This document shows positions 8,459 through 16,940 of a stretch of 64,000 nucleotides of DNA, piece after piece (the first letter of the stretch is position 1; each line of letters opens with the position of its first letter). The translations under genes and the position numbers were made by a program. The stretch covers positions 98,642-162,641 of the forward strand of contig JAEZEI010000003.1 of NCBI GenBank assembly GCA_023417815.1, written 5' to 3'. The stretch comes from Bacteroidota bacterium (GTDB taxonomy: Bacteria > Bacteroidota > Bacteroidia > Chitinophagales > Chitinophagaceae). The notes under the pieces were generated by a model that was not told the origin of the DNA, made no database searches, and saw only the letters and a program-made list of their open reading frames with translations.

Positions 8459-10324
8459 ATGCAAAAAGGTAATATCCGGGTTGAAACAGAGAATATCTTC
8501 CCGATAATCAAGAAATTTCTTTACAGCGAACATGACATTTTTATCCGCGAACTTGTCAGCAATGCCGTAGACGCCACCCAGAAACTGAAGACCCTTGCCG
8601 GAATGGGCGAGGCTAAAGGCGAACTTGGGGAACTGAGGATCGATATAAAGATCGACAACGAAAAGAAAACCCTGACCATAAGCGACAGGGGAGTGGGAAT
8701 GACGGGCGAGGAAGTTGATAAATACCTGAACCAGGTTGCCTTCAGCGGGGCAGAAGAATTCCTCAAAAAATATAAAGGACAGAACGAGGCGAACATCATC
8801 GGTCATTTTGGTCTCGGGTTCTACAGCTCTTTCATGGTGAGCGATAAGGTAGAGGTGTTCACTAAAAGTTTTCGCGAAGAAGCCCCGGCAGTACGCTGGG
8901 AATGTGACGGCAGCCCGCAGTATATACTTGAAGAAACGGAGAAAACCGAGAGAGGTACCGACGTTGTAATGCACCTCAACGAGGAAAGCACCGAATTCCT
9001 GGAGGCACACCGTATCCAGGCCATCCTGGAAAAATTCTGCCGCTTCCTGCCGGTACCGGTATATTTTGAAGACAAACAGGTTAACAATACCCAGCCTGCG
9101 TGGACGAAGAAACCCTCTGAACTTACCAATGAGGACTATGAGAATTTTTACAAGGAACTTTATCCATTCAGCGAACCTCCATTATTCTGGATCCACCTTA
9201 ATGTAGATTACCCTTTCAATCTCACGGGTATTCTATACTTCCCTAAGATCAAACAGAGTTATGAGATCCAGAAAGACAAGATCCAGCTTTACAGCAACCA
9301 GGTATTTGTTACGGATGAAGTAAAAGATATCGTTCCGGAATTTTTGATGCTGCTTCACGGCGTTATTGATTCTCCAGACATTCCGCTGAATGTAAGCAGG
9401 AGCTACCTGCAGGGCGATCCTAATGTGAAGAAGATCAATTCCCACATTTCGAAAAAGGTTGCTGATAAACTTGAAGAGATATTCAGTAGAGAAAGGCAGT
9501 CGTTTGAAGAGAAATGGGAGAGCCTTGGATTGTTTGTGAAGTATGGTATGATGACGGATGATAAATTCCTGGAGAAAGCGAATAAGTTCTTCATCATGCA
9601 GGACACTTCCGGTAAGTACCATACCATGGAAGAATACAAGGTTCTTACAGAATCCTTGCAAAAGAATAAAGAAGGAAAACATGTTGTATTGTACACTACA
9701 CAGCCTGTTCAGCAGGATGGATACATTCAGCAGGCATTGGCAAAAGGATATAATGTAGTGAAAATGGAAACCCTTGTTGATGCTGCATTCATCAACAGCA
9801 TGGAAATGAAATGGGAAAACATTCATTTTACAAGGGTTGATTCGGATATTGCAGATAACCTGGTTGATAAGGCGGAAGACAAGGAAAGCGTACTTTCTGA
9901 AAATGAAACTGCAGCTCTGAAAGAACTTTTCAGTGTAAAACATGAGGGCCTGAATGTGAATGTGGAAGTGAAAGGATTAAGCCCGGATGCTCCGCCCGTG
10001 ATCGCAACCCGTCCTGAACAAATGCGCCGCATGAAAGATATGGCCAGTGTTGGCGGACCTATGGCATCCTGGTATGCAAACATGCCGGACGAAGTGAACC
10101 TGACAGTGAATGGAAATCACCCTGTTTATAATCATATTCTGAAACTCTCTGAGAAAGACAAACAGGAAAAGATGGTTCATAACCTATCTGACCTGGCATT
10201 GCTATCGCAGGGACTTCTTTCAGGGAATAAGCTAACGGAGTTTATTACACGAAGCGTTGAACTCATGAACCCAGCAAATAAGGAGGCTCCTGTGGACGCA
10301 GTAGGTGAGGTTTCCGAAAATTAA
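8459..10324 (+). CDS. htpG: Molecular chaperone HtpG (Hsp90)
   Basis: Bacterial Hsp90, a dimeric ATP-driven chaperone in the cytoplasm that remodels client proteins with DnaK. From the ATG at 8459 it has 621 residues, close to the family norm. The GHKL ATP site is intact: ELVSNAVDA (about 31-39), DRGVGM (about 79-84) and GHFGLGFYS (about 115-123). The middle domain has the catalytic-loop region SRSYLQGD, and the C-terminal dimerisation domain is present. An upstream in-frame start at 8417 would add 14 residues but precedes the predicted transcription start. It is monocistronic, with an exact -7 element at 8424-8431 and a terminator at 10345-10367. No CIRCE-type heat-shock operator is visible. 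Confidence 0.96.
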   Translation: MQKGNIRVETENIFPIIKKFLYSEHDIFIRELVSNAVDATQKLKTLAGMGEAKGELGELRIDIKIDNEKKTLTISDRGVGMTGEEVDKYLNQVAFSGAEEFLKKYKGQNEANIIGHFGLGFYSSFMVSDKVEVFTKSFREEAPAVRWECDGSPQYILEETEKTERGTDVVMHLNEESTEFLEAHRIQAILEKFCRFLPVPVYFEDKQVNNTQPAWTKKPSELTNEDYENFYKELYPFSEPPLFWIHLNVDYPFNLTGILYFPKIKQSYEIQKDKIQLYSNQVFVTDEVKDIVPEFLMLLHGVIDSPDIPLNVSRSYLQGDPNVKKINSHISKKVADKLEEIFSRERQSFEEKWESLGLFVKYGMMTDDKFLEKANKFFIMQDTSGKYHTMEEYKVLTESLQKNKEGKHVVLYTTQPVQQDGYIQQALAKGYNVVKMETLVDAAFINSMEMKWENIHFTRVDSDIADNLVDKAEDKESVLSENETAALKELFSVKHEGLNVNVEVKGLSPDAPPVIATRPEQMRRMKDMASVGGPMASWYANMPDEVNLTVNGNHPVYNHILKLSEKDKQEKMVHNLSDLALLSQGLLSGNKLTEFITRSVELMNPANKEAPVDAVGEVSEN

Positions 10325-10344
10325 TATTTGACCTGATAATTTGT

Positions 10345-10367
10345 ACGGCCCCACGGGGCCGTTTTTT
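10345..10367. terminator. Intrinsic terminator after htpG, at the end of the convergent methyltransferase
   Basis: CGGCCCC (10346-10352) pairs with GGGGCCG (10355-10361) and is followed by six T on the plus strand. The stop of the minus-strand methyltransferase at 10366-10368 overlaps the T run. The stem may also stop minus-strand transcripts, though the tract on that side is not T-rich. Confidence 0.88.
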
Positions 10368-11031
10368 ATATCTCCAGGGTCATCACCGATGCCTCAAGAT
10401 ATTTACGGTAAATGGTGTGGTACTTTTCCCGGAATCCGTATGCTTTAAAAATTTCCTGGTGCAAAGGATTCAGGTAAATGATGGTCAGGTTGCGCGGATG
10501 TTCCTCAAAACTTATCGCGATATTTTCTGCCACCCCGCTCATGATCACTTCATCAAAAGGATTGAATAAAAAGATGCAATCCACATCTGGAGGTATATTA
10601 AAATAGAAGGCATCATTATTAAAGATCTCCCATGAAAGGCCTGGGAATTTTTTTTCTGCAATATCCATGTTCTCCCGGGCTTCTTCGCTAAGCTTTGGGC
10701 TGATCTCTATCCCTCTGATTTTTCTGAATCCATGATGGGCTGCAACAGCCATGACCCTGCCTTTACCGCAACCAATATCAAGCAGGCTTCTGCATCGTGT
10801 CACTTCTTCTCTTGAAAACACTTTTTCCAGCACATCATAGCTGGCGGGCATATAGATGGTAGCATGGCTGATGTCGATCCCTGCTTTTTCCAGGTGTTCA
10901 AGTTCATCTGCCCCGGTGGTATCCAGCCCGTATTTTTTTTCTCCCCTTAATTCATTTTTGATGATATGAATTGCAATACGGAGATTCCAGTTTGTGGCGA
11001 GGTAAATAAAATATCTGATGTATCTGAACAT
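10366..11031 (-). CDS. Class I SAM-dependent methyltransferase
   Basis: The 221-residue protein carries SAM motif I, LLDIGCGKGRV (about residues 83-93), followed by an acidic residue at the end of strand 2 (GIEIS). The post-I and IFLFNPF (motif IV-like NPF) segments are typical of class I methyltransferases acting on N or C atoms. The hydrophobic N-terminus (MFRYIRYFIYLATNW) could sit at the membrane face. The substrate cannot be predicted. Its ATG overlaps the recJ stop by one base (TAATG), so it is the last gene of a tight polyprenyl synthase-recJ-methyltransferase operon with likely coupled translation. A role in quinone methylation is tempting given the first gene, but the sequence does not show it. 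Confidence 0.8.
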   Translation of the reverse strand: MFRYIRYFIYLATNWNLRIAIHIIKNELRGEKKYGLDTTGADELEHLEKAGIDISHATIYMPASYDVLEKVFSREEVTRCRSLLDIGCGKGRVMAVAAHHGFRKIRGIEISPKLSEEARENMDIAEKKFPGLSWEIFNNDAFYFNIPPDVDCIFLFNPFDEVIMSGVAENIAISFEEHPRNLTIIYLNPLHQEIFKAYGFREKYHTIYRKYLEASVMTLEI

Positions 11032-12731
11032 TATTCCGATCGTCTTAGATCCAGTAATCTTAATTGCAAGGACCTTGTGCCATTATATTCATTCTCCTCG
11101 ATGTGGTAAAGAATATCAACCGGCCCCTGCTGGAGCAGCTCAAGCTTACGGGCTAGCGCAAATCCGATACCACTAAGCGAATGGCCGTTCTTTTTTACAA
11201 CAATCCTGAGGTGATCCTCCTTTACTTTTTTTGAATAGCCGGTATCAGTTACGTTCCTTGTCAAAAATACCGGACGCATATTTTCCGGCCCGAACGGTTC
11301 CATCTGGCAAACAATATTGTGAAAGGAAAAAGTTATATCGCTGAACTCAATTTCAGCATCTACTTTAATTTCCGGTATGAGTAATTCAGGGGGAATGGTT
11401 GAGGCTACAACATTCTCAAACTCCTGGCTGAAGATGCTTACATTTTCCGGAAGCATGGTAAGTCCTGCAGCAGCATAATGACCACCATACGCCACAAGAT
11501 GTTCCCTGCAGGCATAAATGGCTTCATAAAGATTAAAACCCGGAACACTACGGGCGCTTCCTGTAACCAGGTCACCGTTCTTTGTCAGAACTACCGTTGG
11601 ACGGTAATAATGTTCTATCAACCTTGAAGCCACAATTCCAACCACACCTTTATGCCAGTCGTCGCGAAAGACTACGGAGGTCTTCCTTTGCGCAAACGAC
11701 TGGTCGGTGCTGATCATCTCCAGCGCCTGCGAAGTGATCATGCTGTCGGCTTCCTTCCTGTCTGAATTATCGGCATGCAACAACTTTGCAAATTCCATGG
11801 CCCTGTCGCAATCTTCCTCTATGAACATTTCCACCACCTTCCTGGCATCATCCATTCTGCCGGCAGCATTTATCCGCGGCGCGATAACAAATACCACGTT
11901 CGTGATATTCATTTCCTTCTTCAGGTCACCCAGGATTTTCAATGCTGCGATGCCGGCACAGGGGTGCGAATTTATCCGTTTAAGGCCATGCCATGCAAGT
12001 ATCCTGTTCTCCCCGGTTATCGGCACAATATCGGCGGCAATTGCCGCTGCAACAAGATCGAGATACCTGAAGTACGTTTCACTAGCAAGGTCAAGTTTTT
12101 CTGCTATTGCAGAAATTAGTTTAAAGCCCACCCCACACCCGCACAGTTCTTTATAGGGGTAATCACATCCAGGTTGCTTAGGATCAAGAATGGCAACAGC
12201 TTCGGGTAAAGAGGTTCCGGGAAGATGATGATCACAGATAATGAAATCAACACCATTCTCCTTTGCGTAAGCAACCAGTTCATTGCTTTTCACACCGCAG
12301 TCGAGTGCTATCACAAGGGAAAAATCTTTTTCAATGGCGAAGTCTACTCCTGCTTTGCTTACGCCATAGCCCTCGCGGTAGCGGTTCGGGATATAAAAAT
12401 CGAGGCGGGTGGGATCATAATTGTTCTTCAGGAAACTGAACATCACTGAAACGGCGGTGGTGCCGTCAACATCGTAATCTCCATATACCAGGATCTTTTC
12501 TTTTCTTTCAAATGCAGAAAGAATTCGTTCTACGGCTTCCTGCATTCCTTTCATCAGCCAGGGGCTGTGCAATTCATCAAGGTCAGGCCGGAAAAATGAA
12601 CGGGCACTGTCGAAGGTTAAGATACCACGCTGCACCAGGATAGAGCAAAGTGCTTTATTGATCTTCAGCGCATCCCTGAGAGAATCTGTTTGCTGTTCAT
12701 TTACTCCTGCTATTTTCCATCGCTTCTCCAT
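11031..12731 (-). CDS. recJ: Single-stranded-DNA-specific exonuclease RecJ
   Basis: RecJ degrades single-stranded DNA 5'-3' in the RecF recombination pathway, base excision repair and mismatch repair. The 566-residue protein shows the DHH phosphoesterase motifs: DYDVDGTTA (about 82-90), LDCGVKSN (about 143-150), DHHLPG (about 166-171) and, in the DHHA1 part, NAAGRMDDA (about 289-297). The C-terminal OB-like region follows. Length is normal for the family. Start and stop overlap the neighbouring genes by one base on each side (TGATG with the polyprenyl synthase, TAATG with the methyltransferase), which implies translational coupling in one operon. Confidence 0.95.
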   Translation of the reverse strand: MEKRWKIAGVNEQQTDSLRDALKINKALCSILVQRGILTFDSARSFFRPDLDELHSPWLMKGMQEAVERILSAFERKEKILVYGDYDVDGTTAVSVMFSFLKNNYDPTRLDFYIPNRYREGYGVSKAGVDFAIEKDFSLVIALDCGVKSNELVAYAKENGVDFIICDHHLPGTSLPEAVAILDPKQPGCDYPYKELCGCGVGFKLISAIAEKLDLASETYFRYLDLVAAAIAADIVPITGENRILAWHGLKRINSHPCAGIAALKILGDLKKEMNITNVVFVIAPRINAAGRMDDARKVVEMFIEEDCDRAMEFAKLLHADNSDRKEADSMITSQALEMISTDQSFAQRKTSVVFRDDWHKGVVGIVASRLIEHYYRPTVVLTKNGDLVTGSARSVPGFNLYEAIYACREHLVAYGGHYAAAGLTMLPENVSIFSQEFENVVASTIPPELLIPEIKVDAEIEFSDITFSFHNIVCQMEPFGPENMRPVFLTRNVTDTGYSKKVKEDHLRIVVKKNGHSLSGIGFALARKLELLQQGPVDILYHIEENEYNGTRSLQLRLLDLRRSE

Positions 12732-13693
12732 CAGAATTTCCTGTCTGTAGTGAACCTTACAAGGTCCTCCATTGCGCTTCTTACCTTGGATTCGGGGAAA
12801 GAATTAAGAATTTCAAGGGCCTCATCGCGGTAGCGGTACATTGCTTCCCTCGAGTATTGGATCCCCCCGGCTTTTTCCACTTCCCGTATCACGGCCGCAA
12901 CGCTGGCTGCGTCGCGGTTCCTGTTCTTCAGGGTATAAATTATTTCCCGCCTTGTTTTACTATCAGTATTCCTCAGGGTATAGATCAGGGGAAGGGTGAG
13001 TTTTTTTTCTTTGATGTCATTCCCGGTTGGCTTGCCTACATCTTCTTTTCCATAATCGAACAGGTCGTCCTTTATCTGGAAGGCTATCCCGACCTTTTCC
13101 CCGAATGCTTTCATTTTGCCTGTGATCGATTCATCCTGGCTGGTACTGAAGGCTCCCACTGCGCAGGCGGAACTGAGAAGAGAGGCCGTCTTGCTCCGGA
13201 TGATCTCAAAGTAAACATTTTCATCCAGGTTAAGTTTCCGCGATTTTTCCATCTGGAGCAGTTCGCCCTCGCTCATCATTTTCACAGCGTCGCTGAGAAT
13301 GTGGAGATGGTGGAAGTCGTTATGAGAAGTAGAAAGTAAAAGTCCTTTGGAGAGTAAATAATCCCCCACCAGCACGGCTATCTTGTTCTTCCAAAGGGCA
13401 TTAATGGAAAAAAATCCCCGTCTTTCCATGGACTCATCCACTACGTCATCGTGCACCAGGGTAGCCGTGTGCAAAAGTTCCACCAGCGCCGCGGCCCTGT
13501 AAGTGCTCTCATTTATTTCGCCGCCTAGTTTTGCGCTCAGGAATACGAACATGGGCCTGAGCTGCTTTCCTTTCCGCTTAATGATGTACTTCATTATGCG
13601 GTCGAGCAGGGGAGTGTTACTTTTCACCGCCTCGGCAAACTTCTTTTCAAAGATTTCAAGTTCAGCCCCGATAACTTCTTTTACAGACTCCAT
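12731..13693 (-). CDS. Polyprenyl diphosphate synthase (trans-isoprenyl, long chain)
   Basis: The enzyme extends allylic diphosphates with isopentenyl diphosphate to make the side chain of menaquinone. The 320-residue protein has both Asp-rich motifs, DDVVDESMERRG (FARM, about residues 81-92) and KDDLFDYGKE (SARM, about 208-217), and the KRKGKQLRP motif near residue 40 that binds the homoallylic substrate. Small residues before the FARM and overall length fit heptaprenyl/octaprenyl synthases (IspB/HepT class) more than geranyl or farnesyl synthases; the exact chain length is not readable. It is the first gene of the minus-strand operon with recJ, overlapping it by one base. Confidence 0.9.
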   Translation of the reverse strand: MESVKEVIGAELEIFEKKFAEAVKSNTPLLDRIMKYIIKRKGKQLRPMFVFLSAKLGGEINESTYRAAALVELLHTATLVHDDVVDESMERRGFFSINALWKNKIAVLVGDYLLSKGLLLSTSHNDFHHLHILSDAVKMMSEGELLQMEKSRKLNLDENVYFEIIRSKTASLLSSACAVGAFSTSQDESITGKMKAFGEKVGIAFQIKDDLFDYGKEDVGKPTGNDIKEKKLTLPLIYTLRNTDSKTRREIIYTLKNRNRDAASVAAVIREVEKAGGIQYSREAMYRYRDEALEILNSFPESKVRSAMEDLVRFTTDRKF

Positions 13694-13751
13694 GTCAACT
13701 TAAAGCGGCAATTTAGTGCAGCCCAGTACCTTATCAAATTATTTATTTGGG

Positions 13752-13851
13752 TATCCCCGTCGGGGGAAGTGTGTTTAGGAACAATAATTGCAGAAACTTT
13801 AACCAAATGCTTTCAAAAAAGCGGATTTCCGTAAAAATTTTACGGTTTTTT
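13752..13851 (+). ncRNA. Candidate small RNA ending in an orphan intrinsic terminator
   Basis: A terminator-like hairpin at 13829-13851 (CCGTAAAA paired with TTTTACGG, then six T) points to the plus strand, where no gene lies upstream: 12731-13693 is on the minus strand and the next plus gene starts at 13973. A short GC hairpin (CCCC/GGGG, 13755-13765) sits at the other end, and a weak -7-like box (TTTATTTG, 13742-13749) precedes it. Together these could mark a transcript of about 100 nt. The promoter is not convincing, so this is a proposal only. Confidence 0.3.
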
Positions 13852-13896
13852 GCTTGAAAACCAATTTTTTCAGGTGCTAAAACCCTCCTAAAAAAA

Positions 13897-13927
13897 TTTG
13901 GTTTCTATGAGGCAATCAATAAATTTG
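13897..13927 (+). promoter_or_regulatory. Promoter of the OmpA-family gene
   Basis: TTTG at 13897-13900 and TAAATTTG at 13920-13927 are separated by 19 bp, a textbook match to the Bacteroidota vegetative promoter. The predicted start near 13932 leaves a leader of about 40 nt. Confidence 0.8.
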
Positions 13928-13972
13928 CATTTAATCAACTCGTATATTTAGAAATCTATCAATCATTTAGTT

Positions 13973-15601
13973 ATGGCAAGCAAAAAGTACAAATTATTAT
14001 TCGCGGTGTTTTTGGCCCTTGGAACGGGAGCTTTCGCCCAGACCCCATCCACCAACCCGAGCGGATATGATGTTTATGATTCAACAGTGATCTCGGCCAA
14101 GCGTATGCCTCAGCAGAATGAATTCTGGAATAATGCCTATAATTTCCCTGCAAAGCCGCGTAACATGTGGGAGATCGGTATTTCTGCCGGTTCTTTCAAT
14201 GTGGTCGGCGACGTTTCAGGGGTTTTCCCAACGCTGGGTTTTGCAGCTCACGTTCGTAAGGCCTTCGGATATGTATTCTCTTTAAGGCTTCAATACCTGA
14301 ATGGAACGGCTAAAGGACAAAGCTGGCTGGCTTCCGAAAATTTCGGAAAGAACACAGCTTGGGCTCCTTACTACAGCGCCCCTGTTCGTACCGCAACCGG
14401 TATGGAAACTACTATTCCCGGCCGCGACCCTGAAGTAGTATTCTATAACTATAAGAATAATACACAGGACCTTAGCTTACAGGGTATCGTTACTCTGAAC
14501 AACATCCGTTTTCACAAGAACAGGACAAACTTTGTTTTCTACCTGGGTGCCGGTATTGGAGCTTCAGCGTATGAAACTAATGTAAACGCCCTGAATGAAA
14601 ACGGCGATTCATATGCTGATGTTTTCGCACAGGCATTCGCAATGAACAATGAATATGGCGATCGTAAGGATATCAAGGATTTCCTGAAAGACAATATGGA
14701 TGATTCCTACGAAACTCCGGCTCAGCGTCACGGCGGCCGCAGGCCAACACTTGGTGATGACAAGACCCTGCGTCTTTCCACCACCGTTCTTGCCGGTGTT
14801 GCTTACAGGCTGGGAAAGCGTATCAACATTGCGCTTGAAAACCGTCACACCTTCATCAAGGATGATCTTCTTGACGGACACATGTGGCAGGAACATCCTT
14901 ATGGAGATGCTGCCCTTACAGGAAACTGGGATTCTTACAACTACGCTTCACTTGGTTTGAACTTCAACCTGGGTGGCCGCAGGGTTGAACCACTTTGGTG
15001 GCTGAATCCACTTGACTATGCATACGGTGAGCTGAACAACCCTCGCCACATGAAGCTTCCAAAACCAACTTTCGACGATGCTGATGGTGATGGCGTGATC
15101 GATCAACTTGATCGTGAACCAAACACCCCTGCAGGTTGCCCTGTTGATACTCACGGTGTAACCCGCGATACTGATGGTGATGGAGTTCCGGATTGCAAAG
15201 ACAAACAACTTATCACTCCTACTGAATGCCAGCCAGTTGATGCAGATGGCGTAGGTACATGTCCTGAACCGGAATGCTGCAAGAACGCAGTTGGAACAGG
15301 TACTGCCTGCCCTTGCGACTATCCTGCGCTTACTTTCAGCGGAAATACAACCACTCTCAGCAGCAGCCTTCGCACTATGCTTGCTAATGTAGCAACCAAA
15401 ATGAAAGGAAGCCCTGATTGCAGCGTAACTCTGACAGGTTATCCTGAAGCTTCCAAAGCCAGCCAGTCTCTTTGCCAGCGCAGGCTTGATGCAGCTAAGA
15501 ATTACCTGGTAGAAACTGAAGGTATCAGTGCTGACCGTATCGCTACAAATTGCGAGATCGGTGGCGGTGACAGGAATACAGTAGATGTAAAATGTAATTA
15601 A
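13973..15601 (+). CDS. OmpA-family outer-membrane protein with TSP3 repeats and a divergent C-terminal domain
   Basis: The 542-residue protein has a signal peptide ending GAFAQ and an N-terminal beta-barrel-like region (about residues 60-345, with alternating Gly/aromatic strands). Asp-rich thrombospondin type 3-like repeats (DADGDGVIDQLDREP, DTDGDGVPDCKDK) link to a C-terminal domain of about 90 residues shaped like OmpA-C. That domain lacks the GHTD motif (it reads TGYPEAS) and the NRRVE ending, and contains several cysteines. It is therefore probably an abundant barrel porin or structural protein whose classic peptidoglycan contact is altered. Codon use is highly regular, and a near-perfect promoter and strong terminator suggest high expression as a single gene. 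Confidence 0.88.
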   Translation: MASKKYKLLFAVFLALGTGAFAQTPSTNPSGYDVYDSTVISAKRMPQQNEFWNNAYNFPAKPRNMWEIGISAGSFNVVGDVSGVFPTLGFAAHVRKAFGYVFSLRLQYLNGTAKGQSWLASENFGKNTAWAPYYSAPVRTATGMETTIPGRDPEVVFYNYKNNTQDLSLQGIVTLNNIRFHKNRTNFVFYLGAGIGASAYETNVNALNENGDSYADVFAQAFAMNNEYGDRKDIKDFLKDNMDDSYETPAQRHGGRRPTLGDDKTLRLSTTVLAGVAYRLGKRINIALENRHTFIKDDLLDGHMWQEHPYGDAALTGNWDSYNYASLGLNFNLGGRRVEPLWWLNPLDYAYGELNNPRHMKLPKPTFDDADGDGVIDQLDREPNTPAGCPVDTHGVTRDTDGDGVPDCKDKQLITPTECQPVDADGVGTCPEPECCKNAVGTGTACPCDYPALTFSGNTTTLSSSLRTMLANVATKMKGSPDCSVTLTGYPEASKASQSLCQRRLDAAKNYLVETEGISADRIATNCEIGGGDRNTVDVKCN

Positions 15602-15628
15602 TAAATAATCACTTTTTGCTCAATGAAT

Positions 15629-15655
15629 AACCTCCCTCGAAAGGGGAGGTTTTTC
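15629..15655 (+). terminator. Intrinsic terminator of the OmpA-family gene
   Basis: AACCTCCC (15629-15636) pairs with GGGAGGTT (15644-15651), continuing into five T. It lies 28 bp after the stop codon. Confidence 0.9.
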
Positions 15656-15714
15656 ATTTGGGATTTTCTTAACGTGTTATAACGGTTTATTTACCATATT
15701 TGAAGTAATTCCGT

Positions 15715-15722
15715 TAATTTTG
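15715..15722 (+). promoter_or_regulatory. bamD operon promoter -7 element (TAATTTTG)
   Basis: Exact TAnnTTTG match ending only 8 bp before the bamD ATG at 15731. The transcript would have almost no leader. A TTTG at 15699-15702 is too close for the usual -33 spacing. Confidence 0.65.
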
Positions 15723-15730
15723 CACCCTTT

Positions 15731-16561
15731 ATGAGGATACTCAAAACCCTTTCGTTCCTGTTGGTTCTTTCTTTCGCGCTGGTTTCCTGCAACAAGTTCA
15801 GCAAGATCCAGAAGAGCGATGATTATGAATACAAACTGGTTAAGGCCGATGAGTATTTCGCAAAAAAGAAATACCGCCAGGCTGCAACCCTTTACGAGGA
15901 ATTATTCCCGGTGTTCAAAGGCAGCCAGAAATTCGAGGATCTTTATTACAAATACGCGTACTGTTACTATTACCAGGAACTTTACCGCGACGCTGAAAAC
16001 CTTTTCAAAGGATATCTTGAAGTTTTCCCGAATAGCCCAAGGGCAGAAGAGATCGATTATATGCGTGCATACAGTTTTTATAAAAGATCTCCACGCATTG
16101 AACTTGAGCAGGTGAATACGGTGAAGGCAATCGGGATGATGCAAACCTTTATCAGCACCCATCCTAATTCGCCACGAAATAAAGATGCGCAGGAAGTTAT
16201 CGATAAGTCGAGGGAAAAGCTTGAACAAAAAGATTTTCGCGCAGCGCAATTGTTCTACGACCTGGGTCATTTCCGTGCAGCGGCACTGGCGTTCGACAAC
16301 CTGATGGTTTCTTTTCCTGAATCGAAGAAAGGAGAGAACTACAAGCTGATGGTGGTGAAGGCATATTATAAATTCGCCGGCATGAGCATACGCGAAAGGC
16401 AACTGGAGCGTTATGAAAAGGTGGTTTCGGAATTTGAGGATTTTACCGACCGCTACCCCGACAGTCCATTATTGAAAGAAGCCGCGGAATTCCGCGATCT
16501 GAGCATAAATCATATCAAAGAAATAAAAAATGAGCAAACTACGTCGTCAGCTAAGCTCTAA
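15731..16561 (+). CDS. bamD: Outer-membrane assembly lipoprotein BamD
   Basis: BamD is the essential lipoprotein of the BAM complex that inserts beta-barrels into the outer membrane. The 276-residue protein has a lipoprotein signal (hydrophobic stretch, then SFALVSC with the lipid-carrying Cys at about residue 20). Tetratricopeptide-like helices follow, with the family motifs YEELFPVFKGS, YYKYAYCYYYQELYRDA and YLEVFPNSPRAEE. It heads the Bacteroidota gene order bamD-rpoZ-coaBC-DUF4835-DUF4296. The next gene, rpoZ, starts inside its last 32 bp, so translation is probably coupled. Confidence 0.93.
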   Translation: MRILKTLSFLLVLSFALVSCNKFSKIQKSDDYEYKLVKADEYFAKKKYRQAATLYEELFPVFKGSQKFEDLYYKYAYCYYYQELYRDAENLFKGYLEVFPNSPRAEEIDYMRAYSFYKRSPRIELEQVNTVKAIGMMQTFISTHPNSPRNKDAQEVIDKSREKLEQKDFRAAQLFYDLGHFRAAALAFDNLMVSFPESKKGENYKLMVVKAYYKFAGMSIRERQLERYEKVVSEFEDFTDRYPDSPLLKEAAEFRDLSINHIKEIKNEQTTSSAKL

Positions 16562-16871
16562 CACGAGCAGCGTTGTTGAACCAAAGAAATTGTCTGAGAT
16601 CAAGGAAAAGACCGGCAACCTGTATGAGTCTATTGCTATCATTGCAAAACGTGCAAACCAGATAAATATCTCCATCAAGGAAGAACTGCATAATAAACTG
16701 GAGGAATTTGCCAGCCATACCGATAGCCTTGAGGAGATCCATGAGAACAAGGAGCAGATCGAGATATCAAGGGCTTACGAGCGCATGCCGAATCCTGCCC
16801 TGCTTGCAACTTCTGAATTCCTGGAGGAAAAGATCTATTTCCGCCAGAATGACGAAGACCTGTTCAGCTAA
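16530..16871 (+). CDS. rpoZ: RNA polymerase omega subunit (Bacteroidota type)
   Basis: The omega subunit helps fold and hold the beta' subunit of RNA polymerase. The 113-residue protein has the Rpb6/omega helix YESIAIIAKRANQIN (about 31-45) with the conserved A-K-R-A-N core, followed by the longer charged C-terminal tail typical of Bacteroidota omega. The ATG at 16530 lies in the last 32 bp of bamD in another frame. Its place between bamD and coaBC is the usual one in this phylum, which supports the assignment where sequence similarity to the proteobacterial form is weak. Confidence 0.88.
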   Translation: MSKLRRQLSSNTSSVVEPKKLSEIKEKTGNLYESIAIIAKRANQINISIKEELHNKLEEFASHTDSLEEIHENKEQIEISRAYERMPNPALLATSEFLEEKIYFRQNDEDLFS

Positions 16872-16917
16872 TTTTGCATTATAATTTACAAAGCTTTAAA
16901 ACATAAGCTATAATTTT

Positions 16918-16940
16918 ACGACGGCCCCGGCCGTCGTTTT
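16918..16940 (+). promoter_or_regulatory. Perfect hairpin with T tail directly before the coaBC start codon
   Basis: ACGACGGCC (16918-16926) pairs base for base with GGCCGTCGT (16929-16937); four T follow, and the coaBC ATG begins at 16941. Loop closure forces the innermost pairs open. The structure looks like a short intrinsic terminator or attenuator and would also cover the ribosome entry region of coaBC. Confidence 0.7.
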
